From: Ursus arctos
Taxonomy: Eukaryota > Chordata > Mammalia > Carnivora > Ursidae
Length of the DNA: 64,000 nucleotides
Direction: 5' to 3'
NCBI RefSeq assembly: GCF_023065955.2
Contig: NW_026622997.1
Coordinates: 16,162,001 to 16,226,000 of the forward strand
Positions 55,135-64,000 of the stretch are shown in pieces. Both the position numbers and the translations under genes were made by a program. Positions within the stretch are counted from its first letter, which is position 1, and every line of letters starts with the position of its first letter. A model generated the notes under the pieces. The model searched no databases, had not been told where the DNA came from, and worked only from the letters and a program-made list of their open reading frames with translations.

Positions 55135-58100
55135 ACACTTTCTACCAAAGATTCCCTCGGGCCAGAGAGAATGAACACATAGCCCCCAATACTCTGCCTC
55201 ATGCCTGAAGTTTATTTGAATTCATTTTGCTTTATTTTAAAATTCAACTGCCTTTTGCATTCCACTTGATAATATTATCATTGTTTAATAACCCTCTCAA
55301 AAATACCTCCGCATAAAATGCGCACTTCACCAAAGCACCTCCTATTCCTTGGCATACGACTTTACCCATTACCTGCCTCACCCAGACTGAGAGACACAAA
55401 CATAGAAGTTAATGCCAAACCACTGATTACATTAGCTGTCCATCAGACTTTGGGGGCTTTGCAGTTTACATACCTAGAAGAAATGGGTGTCTAGTAGACG
55501 GTCCGTCAATCTTGGTTGACTCATACAGGCTTTCTCATGTTCTTATCTGAATCTAGGCATTTCCAAGCATGTCTGTTTTTTTTTTTCCTTCTAGAATATT
55601 TAAAAAGAATGATTGACTGTTTTTTGAATGTGTAGAAAGCATGGTCTGTAGTATTGGAGACTCTCAAGTTGAATAATTTGGATTCCAATGTACATAATTT
55701 CAATTTTCATCAATGACTTGGGGAGAATTCCCTAAGAGACATCTCTAATCATGCATGCTTTCTTCTTCTCTTTTTATCCCAATCCTGTTCTCAACTTTTT
55801 TATAGGTTGGTTTTATGGCTGTGCATGGGGAAGGGGGCAGGTTTCACGAAAATGACCCTAACATAACCTTTTGCTAACTTGGAGGAGGAGAGGAAATGGG
55901 CAAGAAAGGAAATGAGTTCCACCAAAGGTAGTGTCCTCCACACTTAAGAAACCATGTTTCTGTAAGTTTTATGATTTGGACAAACACTTTGATCTAAATC
56001 CGTATCTTGTAGTATTGGCTAGGAGTAAAGCATTTTTTTAAAACAATTTTAGATGACACAAGGGGCAACTATTATTTTCTGCTATCATCTTCTGTAACCA
56101 AGCCCACGCTCGTTCTGTCCATCCACGACATCATTTCAATATATGAAAGATGCTGGGGCAAGGAAAGTGATTAGGGAAGCCAGCAGCCCAAAGAGGTGGC
56201 TGACCATAGCTTCAGAGAACCATCTCCCCTTGGCATGGAATTCGAGGGGCTGCTTTTATGTTAGCCAAAGGGGGAAGCAGGAGGGAGTTGGAGTCCAAAG
56301 GTGACTGACGTCTGGAAACATTTGAAGAATGTGGTCTAACTTCTTTGTCCTTGGTCAAGTTGGTCTTGGGAACAGGAGTCTTTGGCCATGTCGTTCCTCA
56401 TCTTAAACATAGCACAGTCATTTCTGTACGTGCTTTTTTTATCACTCACGGTGACGTAGGTTTCGGGTCAAAAGCAGTTTTTGCAAGTCTTAGCTGTAAC
56501 AGGCCTACGTGCAGGGCTAAGCAGAAGTTGCTAAGCTGTAGGTCAGAGCAGCAAGGGAAATGAAAGCACTATGGAGTCAGGCATGCTAAGTTTCTCCCTG
56601 TCATATTAGTGCAGAAAATCTTTTCTTCTATATTTTATTACTTCGAGAGATTTATTCTATTTAATAACTCAGCACGCGTGTCTTGTTTTCTTGCTATGTT
56701 TCCAGTAACGCAAGATTATTGATTATTTTAGGTATTATTATCAGTTCTTAATTATCCCTTGTCATTTACTTAGGAAATCTGTGGATCACTTTTCTTTTGC
56801 CTACATCTTTTTTTCCCAAACCTTCCATGTCAGCAGACCACATTGCAGATCAGTGTTGGTCGAGTAAATGGAGGAGCTGGTACATACCTGTCACAAGCAA
56901 ATTCGTGGTGATGTCAAGTTTAAAAACTTAGCCCCTGGAAGGTAAATGTATTCCAGTCGGCAACCCGCATCAGATACAATGGCTGCCGGATCTGTCTCTG
57001 CACTCCCTCCAGCCATCCCCTTCAGTGTGAACCCTGAGTTGTATTCAGAAAAGTCGGGGTTACTAGAAAATTACCTAGAAATCAAAACGCACTCCTCTTT
57101 CAATGTTCTGGAAAATGAAGTAATCATCTGGGTACCTTCCCATCTCTATACGGCGAATGTGAATATGAGCATTCATGAATCACACCACCTGTGAAATGTA
57201 CATGTGTGAAGCATGACCCCGGAGAGCTGGCTTTCTAGAGTCCAAAAAAGGGCATACATTTTCAGATGTCAAAGGCACACAGCTGTCAGGCGTCATTAAT
57301 GGTAGCATGTTTCTGCATTTTGCGGTCCGTCTTCCCAACGATCTCATCCAAGAAGTTTCTCCCTCTTGCTCTCGATTGGGGATGGGGGAGGGATGGTCTG
57401 ACACATGAAGCTGTGTTACTGAAACAGTCCTTTGGCAGCTGGAAATAACCTTATATAGCAGCATTGCTTCACATTCCCTGTGCTAGAAAGATCTGTATGG
57501 AATGTGGTGACTCTTCGTGCTGATAAGGACATTCCACCAGGAGAATGCTGGGGTCGGGCTGAGGAAGGATCCCTGTAGCATGTTACCCATTAAACACGGG
57601 CTCTTGTTGCAGACCCGTGGAGAGTGGCAGCCGGCAGAGTGTTACTAGTCAGAGACACCATGACCTGGGCTTGGCCCATTTTTCTTTGAAACATTTGGAA
57701 CTGCAAGCCCAATTGCACTTTCCGTGGGGCCAGTCTGCCTCTGCTACCCTTTCAATGTGGTAGTTTATTATTATAGGGGTGACAGAGGCTCAGACTCACA
57801 CACAGCTATTGTTTTCCTTTGCTGAGAACAGCAGGAAGAGAGACACACACACACAAAAAGAAAAAAGCCCTTCAGAAAATAATGGATCTAGGCTTTTGCC
57901 AGCCTATGAGAAAACAGATTGGCACCAGGCTGAGCGACATGCCCAGTGCCACCGAGGACTTGAAAGTGCCTCCGGAGGTGACTGCATGTCGAAGAAGTTT
58001 CTCTGCTGATCTTGGTACGACTCTGGCTTAGAAAAGTGGTATTCAGGGGTTCAGAGAAAATCCCTTCTCTGCATAAAGGGAAAATGAAGAAGGAGACACT

Positions 58101-58600
58101 CAGGGCACTATTCCATGCCGACGACCAGATGGGCAAAAAGTCGAGTGGTTTTGTCACCCCGCACTTTTGACACGGGCCACGCCCCAGGCTTCTCAACTGC
58201 GGGCTGCTCGTGGACCCACTGTGGCTTTTCGGCTTTGTCGCCGGCACAAAGCAAGCTGCCTCCCTTCCCCTTCTCTTTTTCCTTTGCTGTCCTTTCCTCT
58301 CCCTTCCCTCTCCTGTCCTTCCCTTTCTCGTTCTTTCTCCTCCCCCTCTTCTTCCTCAAACCCCAGCCGCTGAGTGCTTCCTCTCTGCCGTGCACCGTGT
58401 CCCGCACAGTTTGGAAAGCCAGATGCATGGTGACTCTCCGGGACGTGCACCCTCCTAAATGTTAAGGAAAAAAAAGTCCCCCAGCCAAATTCATCTTGTT
58501 CTCCACCCGATCCTGGGCCACTTTCAATGAATTTTGGTTTCTGCATTTAAAAAAAATTGCAACTATTATTCACAAAGCATGACCAAGCCTGGTGGTAATC
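55135..58600. other. SINE-free intergenic stretch, no gene seen
   Basis: About 3.5 kb without a recognised SINE, LINE or exon. It includes a long pyrimidine tract (about 58258-58350). Several overlapping open frames at 57888-58546 on both strands come from this skewed tract and have no domain. The unique-looking block at about 56850-57600 is the most even in composition. Confidence 0.5.
58258..58350 (+). repeat. Polypyrimidine tract
   Basis: Roughly 90 bases of almost only C and T (TCTCCCTTCCCTCTCCTGTC and similar), with a few G. Such tracts can form triplex DNA. The Glu/Lys/Arg-rich frame on the complementary strand is a product of this composition. Confidence 0.85.
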
Positions 58601-58604
58601 ACCC

Positions 58605-59110
58605 AATCCATTGATTTACTTATCCAGTCACAAAGCACTGGGATTCCAGCAGTGAATTAACAAAGACTTTACCTTCAGAAGCCCTGGGAGTCGGGGAGAG
58701 AAGCAATAGGCAAACAATAAACATATTAGTCAGGCAGGGATGGTGACATGAAGAGAAAGGGTATAGTAGCAGGTGCAGAGAGAGGGGCCAGGTGGACAGA
58801 TGGGTGCCTTCTGAGCAAAGGGCTGGAGCAAGTCCCATGGAAGCTGAAATGGGAACAGCATTACAGCCAGAGAGAACAGCATAGGGCAAAGGGCTGGGTC
58901 CTAGAGTGCCTGAGCGTCCAGGAAGAGTGGTTTGGCAGGAGCAGAAGTGTTGGGGGGAAGTGACAGAAGATGAGGTCACAAGCTGGCAGGGGTGAGACCT
59001 CTGACAGCCTTGGAGGCGGGATCAGGACCCTGGCCTTCCCTCCAAGTCAGATGGGGAGCTGGTCAGGCATTTTGAGCCAGGGTAGGTGGGGCATGAGGTG
59101 CTGCATGGAA
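58605..59110 (-). mobile_element. LINE L2 fragment (antisense)
   Basis: Reverse complement of L2: TTGATTTACTTATCCAGTCA, GGGATTCCAGCAGTGAATTA, ACTTTACCTTCAGAAGCCCT, GAGAGAACAGCATAGGGCAA and GAGGTCACAAGCTGGCAGGG, then GATGGGGAGCTGGTCAGGCA. Diverged. Open frames here are remnants or shadows. Confidence 0.65.
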
Positions 59111-59164
59111 TAGGGGGCCTAGTGGGCCAGTTTTAATAAGCAGAGGGGGCTAGGCTGGTTAAGT

Positions 59165-59345
59165 CCTTAGGTCTCAGGCCACGCTACTAGATTTGAAGCG
59201 TGCCCCTGCTTCTTGCTAGTTGTATGACTGAGGGTACGTTACTTAACTATCGCGTGCCTTCTGTGTGGCAACTGTGGCTACCCTTTAGAGTTGTTATAAG
59301 GATTATATAAATTAGTATTTGTAAACTACATATTTGCTACACATA
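59165..59345 (+). mobile_element. MIR relic
   Basis: GCTTCTTGCTAGTTGTATGA, GAGGGTACGTTACTTAACTA, TAGAGTTGTTATAAGGATTA and TTAGTATTTGTAAAC follow the MIR core in order. Confidence 0.65.
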
Positions 59346-59593
59346 CAAAATAAATGTATTTTTAAAGGATCGGTTTTTTTAATTGCAAGATAATGAGTTA
59401 TGACCTACCTTTCAGCAAGTAATACAAGAAAGTTCCCTAAAGGCGCATGTCCCAGATGACCAGGTCAGAATTTGTATCCAGGTCTGCACGACCTTGAGCC
59501 CATTGTACCACATGACACGGTACCTGCCGCTTTCCCTGGGCGCTCCCCCTCCCCCACAGCTGGAGCTGTGATCAACAGGACAGTAACACTGGG

Positions 59594-59915
59594 TGTTGTG
59601 GGTTGAACTGTGTCTCACCCAAATTCCTGTATTCAAGTCCTCACCCCCAAGGAGCTCAGAATGTGACCTCATTTGGACACAGGGTCTTGACAGAAATCTT
59701 CAAATTAAAATAAAGCCACTAAGGTGGGTCCTAATCCAAGATGACTGATGTCCTTATAAAAAATGGAAATTTGGACACAGATACCGTTAGAGGAAAGCAT
59801 GGCCCTGCCGATACCTTGATTTCAGAATTCTCACCTCCAGATATGGGAGAGAACAAACGTCCGAGGGTTAAGCCCCTCAGTTTGTGGCACTTGGTTATGG
59901 CTGCCTTAGGAAACC
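59594..59915 (+). mobile_element. MLT1-type MaLR LTR (sense)
   Basis: TGTTGTGGGTTGAACTGTGT, CTCACCCAAATTCCTGTATT, GAATGTGACCTCATTTGGAC, GGTGGGTCCTAATCCAAGAT and TGGTTATGGCTGCCTTAGGA match an MLT1-type LTR. Solo LTR with no coding sequence. Confidence 0.8.
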
Positions 59916-60800
59916 AATGTGCTGTGTTTAGGTCATTTTTACTATTCTATACATTCCAATCAGTCTTTGCCAGCTTGCTAGCAAAGGCACAGTGCTAGAT
60001 CCCAGCCTGGATAAGATGCCTGAGTTTCATGAAACTTCCTTCTTGTCCAAACCCTTTAGCCCAAGAGGTGAATGAGAAGCTGTAACAAAACATTTACAAT
60101 TAAAAGTGATTGCAAGTAGGAGTGATCCCCCTGGTCTCTGATGCGCACTAATTTCCCCCTGTAATTAACTTGTCAACACTACCTGTTAATAAACCTAGAG
60201 GGTTGCCAACATTGATCAAGTAAAATGAGAGGAAATTGGATCCCATAGAAAATGTCACATCAAAGTATCAGAAGTATTTTAAAAAATCTGTTCGGATTCT
60301 GCTGATTTTTTAAGGAAGACAAATCATCTCTGATGTGTAGAGATTGCAGGCACCTGGATAATCTGGTTAGGGTACCTCACTTTGATTGCCCATCATGTGG
60401 TTTCATTTCAGCCTGAGATCTGAATTCCTCCAAGTGACTGCTGTAGCATAAGCATTGCAAGTAATGCGTCTGCTGAAGATGAATTGAACCACCTCCACTC
60501 TTTACTAAGGAGATCTCACCATGGGCCGTGTCTTTGCTTGTTTTTTGAACGTTGGTGTGGTACAATGGCACACCAATGCTCCATAAATATAAATATAAAT
60601 ATTACACTTCATAGTTTCCCTCAACCTTGATCTCCCATAGATTATTTAAATTTTCTAATAATACACCCAAGGACTGATGATTTCCCATTACTTTCTGTAG
60701 CCGTCACCCTTTTCTAGAAATACTTGGTGAATTGCCCTATAGCTGCTGCGAAACAGCCGGAGAACCTGACGGCGGCTGCCAGCTGAACGTCTGATACATT
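59916..60800. other. Intergenic, no gene seen
   Basis: Unclassified AT-rich DNA. No repeat or exon is recognised. Confidence 0.5.
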
Positions 60801-60819
60801 GTTCAGGCATTTCATAGCG

Positions 60820-61060
60820 ACTTCCCAATCAAGAGTCTAGGTGTCAGGAGCCAGGTGTGGGAGACTACCCGTCTTGATCTGAATTCTGCAATGTTGCCCA
60901 TTAGCTGTGATTCAGTCTCTCTAGGCTTCAGCTTCTTCAACTGTAAAATAAGGACAGTGGTAACATCTCTGTTGGGATAATTCAGAAAATTAATGAAATA
61001 GTATCCACAAAGTGTCTCACATTGAGCAAACATCCTTCATCGTATAGCTATTATCATTGT
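60820..61060 (+). mobile_element. MIR relic
   Basis: AAGAGTCTAGGTGTCAGGAG, ATTAGCTGTGATTCAGTCTC, CTGTAAAATAAGGACAGTGG and ATGAAATAGTATCCACAAAG follow the MIR core in order. Confidence 0.65.
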
Positions 61061-61115
61061 TATTCACTGCAGTATGTTACGAAGTGACAAACATTTTTAG
61101 AAATACCTTCTGAGG

Positions 61116-61317
61116 GACACCTGGGTGGCACAGTTGGTTAAGCATCTGACTCTTGGTTTCGGCTTTGGTCATGATCTCAGGGTGGTGGGATCGAGCCCCG
61201 GGTTGGGCTCCATGCTCAATGGGGAGTCTGCTTGAGAATCTCTCCCATTGTCCCTTTGCCCCTCTTCCCTGCACTCTCTCTCTCAAATAAATAAATAAAT
61301 AAATCTTAAAAAAGAAA
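61116..61317 (+). mobile_element. Can-SINE with perfect 17-bp target-site duplication
   Basis: Head GACACCTGGGTGGCACAGTT, body CATGATCTCAGGGTGGTGGG and ATCGAGCCCCGGGTTGGGCT, tail (AAAT)n. AGAAATACCTTCTGAGG occurs at 61099-61115 and exactly at 61318-61334. Confidence 0.97.
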
Positions 61318-61657
61318 AGAAATACCTTCTGAGGCACGCCCCTCCCAAGTAATAAAAACATGAACATAGCTATTTTGCCTCTTAAGAAGCAATTGCTGAT
61401 TATCTGAAAAAAGGAAAGTCCATAATCACGATTTAAGTCAATTCTTCGTTAATATTGATACTTCAATAGTAGACACAGGAGAGAGAATTTTGCTACTTCT
61501 TTGATTTACATGTTCCATTAATTTACATGGGTGCTTTGTGGCACCTAATGTCTCTGCCTTTTGAGCAATTCCCCAGAAAAACAAAATAACAGTGACCATG
61601 ACAACAAGAAATGTTTGCGTAGTGTTGCTGGAGACGGGTCACTAAGCGAAGTAAGTA

Positions 61658-62112
61658 CAGCGGTTCCCCATATCCACGGCTTCACTTCCCGCAGCTCCGG
61701 TTACTTGAGGTCATCCGCAATCCTGAAGCAGATGATTTCCCTTCTGACACATGCTCGGAAGGTCAGCAGTAGCCTGACGCTATGTCACTGTGCCTATGTC
61801 AGTCACCACCCTGCATCTCATCACCTTTATCCTCTCAAAGCATCACAAGAGGAGGGGTGAGAAGAGTACAATAAGATATTTTGTGAGAGAGAGACCTCAT
61901 TCGTGTAACCTTCATTACAGTATATTCTTATCATTATTCTATTTTATTATTAGTTGTTAATTTCTTACTGTGCCTAATTTATGTAGTGCATTTAATGATG
62001 GGTATATATGTGTAGGAAAATATGTGGTGTATGTAGGGTTCCCTACTAGCTGTGATTTCTGCAATCCCCTGGGGTTTTGGAATGGACCCCCGCAGATAAG
62101 GGGAGACTACTG
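61658..62112 (+). mobile_element. Tigger-like non-autonomous DNA transposon, copy 2 (complete ends)
   Basis: Left end CAGCGGTTCCCCATATCCAC and right end GCAGATAAGGGGAGACTACTG are inverted termini, with TA on both sides (61656-61657 and 62113-62114), the target duplication of Tc1/mariner elements. Internal blocks match copy 1 at 29306-29926. It has no transposase frame. The two copies appear to be members of the same subfamily. Confidence 0.88.
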
Positions 62113-62114
62113 TA

Positions 62115-62116
62115 TT

Positions 62117-62155
<39 letters not shown>

Positions 62156-62333
62156 TGATTTAATGTATTTATTTGAAATCAGGAACAGGGGGAGGGGCGG
62201 GGGGAGAAGGAGAAGCAGACTCCCCACTGAGCAGGGAGCCCTACAGCGGGGGGTCTGGGGGAGGTGTCCCAGGACCTAGATCATGACCTGAGCTGATGCA
62301 GACGCTTAACCAACTGAGCCATCCAGGTGCCCC
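62115..62333 (-). mobile_element. Can-SINE (antisense) with expanded (TTTA)n tail
   Basis: Immediately after the Tigger TA comes about 40 bases of (TTTA)n, then TTTATTTGAAATCAGGAACA, GCAGACTCCCCACTGAGCAG, GATCATGACCTGAGCTGATG and GAGCCATCCAGGTGCCCC. A CTACAGCGGGGGGTCTGG segment in the middle is unusual. The (TTTA)n is probably the mutated tail. Confidence 0.92.
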
Positions 62334-62344
62334 GGAGGATTACG

Positions 62345-62500
62345 GAATTTATATTTACTCTTTTTATCCTTCTAAAACACCTTAGGGGGCACATCCATCC
62401 CCGTTTTTCAGTTGAGGTGACTGAGGTCCGGAGAGCTTCAGTAACTCACTCAAGGTCACATACAGCTAATAAGTGGCGAAACTCCAGAACTCAAAGGAAC
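62345..62500 (+). mobile_element. MIR relic
   Basis: CCCGTTTTTCAGTTGAGGTG, ACTGAGGTCCGGAGAGCTTC and AGGTCACATACAGCTAATAA are the MIR core. Adjoins the SINE on its left. Confidence 0.75.
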
Positions 62501-62797
62501 TTACGGGGACCATAAAAATACATGCATCTTTTACCATGTGCATTGTGTCTAATGAAACTTGGGCAAAAATCACAAAGATATGGTTTGCAAATTTAGCATT
62601 TTTCTTTTTGTTTTAATAGGACTTGCCCTGAGGCACTGAATGTGTAAAGTAACGGTAGGGGTGAGAATTATTCTAATCAAGAGCTTACTTCCTGGGGGGG
62701 GGGTGTGGGGGGAAGACAAAGGACAGTTTTAGAGTTAAACCCATGCGTAGTGGGTAAGAGTTGAATTTGTAGGTTGACTGGAAGGTTTGCCTATGCC

Positions 62798-62917
62798 TTT
62801 TTTTTTTTTTAAGGATTTTATTTTTCTCTAATAATCTCTTCACCCAAGGTGAAGCTCGAACTTACAGCCCCGAGATCGAGAGTCGCAAGCTCCACGGCCC
62901 GAGCCAGCCAGGTGCCC
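62798..62917 (-). mobile_element. Can-SINE, short older type (antisense)
   Basis: T-run, AAGGATTTTATTTTTCTC, TAATCTCTTCACCCAAGGTG, GATCGAGAGTCGCAAGCTCC and GAGCCAGCCAGGTGCCC. It lacks the CT-rich body. Confidence 0.88.
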
Positions 62918-63234
62918 TTTGTCTATGGCTTTGGTTGGACTGAAGGCTCATCCTAAACTAAAGGGAAGGCCTCCAAAGAATGGCGTGATTTAGATTAAGC
63001 TTGTTCTTAAGTGTTAGCTCTGGAGTCTTCATTCCCAGTGGGAAAACCAATCCGTCAGCTGGGTGCTCTCGATTAATGAGCACTCCCCAGGTTCTGTGGA
63101 GCGTGAGAGACTGTGGAAGGCATGGAATTTAAGACGACTGACTTGTTTCCATGCAGAAGATAAATACTTACTAAGCATCTGGCCCATAATTAATTAATTA
63201 ATTAATTTTATAGCCATCAGTGCAGCATTCAGGA

Positions 63235-63669
63235 CTGTGGAGTGGTTAATCTCCTGCTGCTTGCCCCCAACCTCCCTCTGCTTTAGCCACCTTGGTCTTC
63301 TTGCTGTTCCTCGCACATGCTGTTCCCTCTGCATGCCACATAGTTCCCCCAGATACTTTCCTTGCTCCTTCCTTTACTTCCTTCAAATCTCTATTTCAAT
63401 GTCACCTTCTCAGCAGGGCCTTCTCTCGCCACCTTCTTCAAGATTACAAACCAATCACCTCCTATCCTCCCTCAACACTCTTTAGTCTCCTTTATTGCTT
63501 GATTTTTCTCTATAATGCTAGTCACCCCCAAACATCCTATATCATGTACTTATTTCATCAGTTAACTTCTCCATGAAGCTTCATGAGGGAAGAGATTTTT
63601 GTCTATTTTATTCACTGATGTATACCTAATATTAGAATAGGCACTCAAGAGGCATTTATTGAATGAATA
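63235..63669 (+). mobile_element. LINE L2 3' end (sense)
   Basis: CACCTTGGTCTTCTTGCTGT, TGTTCCCTCTGCATGCCACA, TTTCAATGTCACCTTCTCAG, CATGAGGGAAGAGATTTTTG, ATTCACTGATGTATACC and GCATTTATTGAATGAAT follow the L2 3' end consistently. The two open frames here (63237-63485 and 63292-63576) are shadows of it. The stretch 62918-63234 to the left holds a short (TTAA)n-type run near 63189-63206 and nothing else recognised. Confidence 0.85.
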
Positions 63670-63699
63670 TATCAATTATATGATTTATTTGTATGAACA

Positions 63700-63960
63700 G
63701 GAACAGGAACTGAGCAATGTAGGCCCGTTACTAAGAGCTTTATGTGTGTTGACTTCTTAAATAAGCACAGAGACATTTAACATATTACATCTGATAGGAT
63801 GTAACTGTCTCATGCATACAATCAAAATATTCCCGTGTGGTAAAAACAATATTGATATTTTTCTCTTTATCGCACATTGTGGGAGTGTGAGAAATAGAGA
63901 AGTTAAGGAATTCATCCAAAGTCAAACGGTGATAAAGCCTAAAAGGGAAACCTTGATTCA
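63700..63960 (+). mobile_element. MIR relic
   Basis: TACTAAGAGCTTTATGTGTG, TGAGAAATAGAGAAGTTAAG and GTCAAACGGTGATAAAGCC follow the MIR pattern, reaching close to the right edge of the window. Confidence 0.55.
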
Positions 63961-64000
63961 GGACAAAGAAAGATGTGTCTTCTCCCTCAAAAAGGAGGTC

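Noticed and set aside
57888..58546. Cluster of open frames on both strands, some rich in Lys/Glu/Arg
   Set aside because: Produced by the polypyrimidine tract at about 58258-58350.
61658..62112. EDN1 or another gene near the right end
   Set aside because: No exon resembling EDN1 or any other gene is visible. The right end is transposon, L2 and MIR sequence.

Overview
This window is mammalian nuclear DNA from a carnivore. About two dozen interspersed repeats share the tRNA-derived head (GCCTGGGTGGCTCAG or its complement), CT-rich body and A-rich tail of Can-SINEs, a family restricted to Carnivora. Several young copies carry the variant containing CAGGGCGTGATCCCGGCGTT and CTATGAGCCTGCTTC, which I associate with bears and giant panda. 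The common dog SINEC_Cf head is not seen. I therefore favour an arctoid carnivore, probably an ursid. This rests on recall of repeat subfamilies, not on a search.

Only one protein-coding gene is supported: the 3' end of HIVEP1 (ZAS-family zinc-finger transcription factor, also called ZNF40, MBP-1 or PRDII-BF1), on the + strand. Three coding exons join in frame: 1590-1691 (end of the last C2H2 finger), 21627-22138 (acidic and Ser/Pro-rich) and 23717-24898 (conserved C-terminal region ending in TAG). The two full introns are about 19.9 kb and 1.6 kb, and part of another intron fills the left edge. The 3' UTR ends near 25240 or, more probably, near 25460-25480.

The large intron holds ancient L2 fragments (1.75-2.5, 4.86-5.9 and 6.3-6.8 kb), a hAT-type relic (11.5-11.7 kb), several Can-SINEs and a long antisense L1 relic (about 13.3-19.9 kb). 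Everything right of about 25.5 kb looks intergenic. It contains many Can-SINEs, often with clear target-site duplications; a 5'-inverted L1 (45.2-47.2 kb); two Tigger-like DNA transposon copies with recognisable ends (29.3-29.9 and 61.7-62.1 kb); MLT1-type LTRs (54.1 and 59.6 kb); L2 and MIR relics; and microsatellites. In human the next gene downstream of HIVEP1 is EDN1, more than 100 kb away, so the right part of this window probably corresponds to the HIVEP1-EDN1 interval.

I found no second gene, structural RNA gene, CRISPR array or prokaryote-like system, and no new biological system. The most useful observations are the exon joins, the CpG-dense and fast-changing terminal exon, the nested insertions that give relative ages, a compact CCAAT/TATA/AATAAA arrangement at 42.8-43.0 kb, and SINE-free stretches that could hold regulatory DNA.
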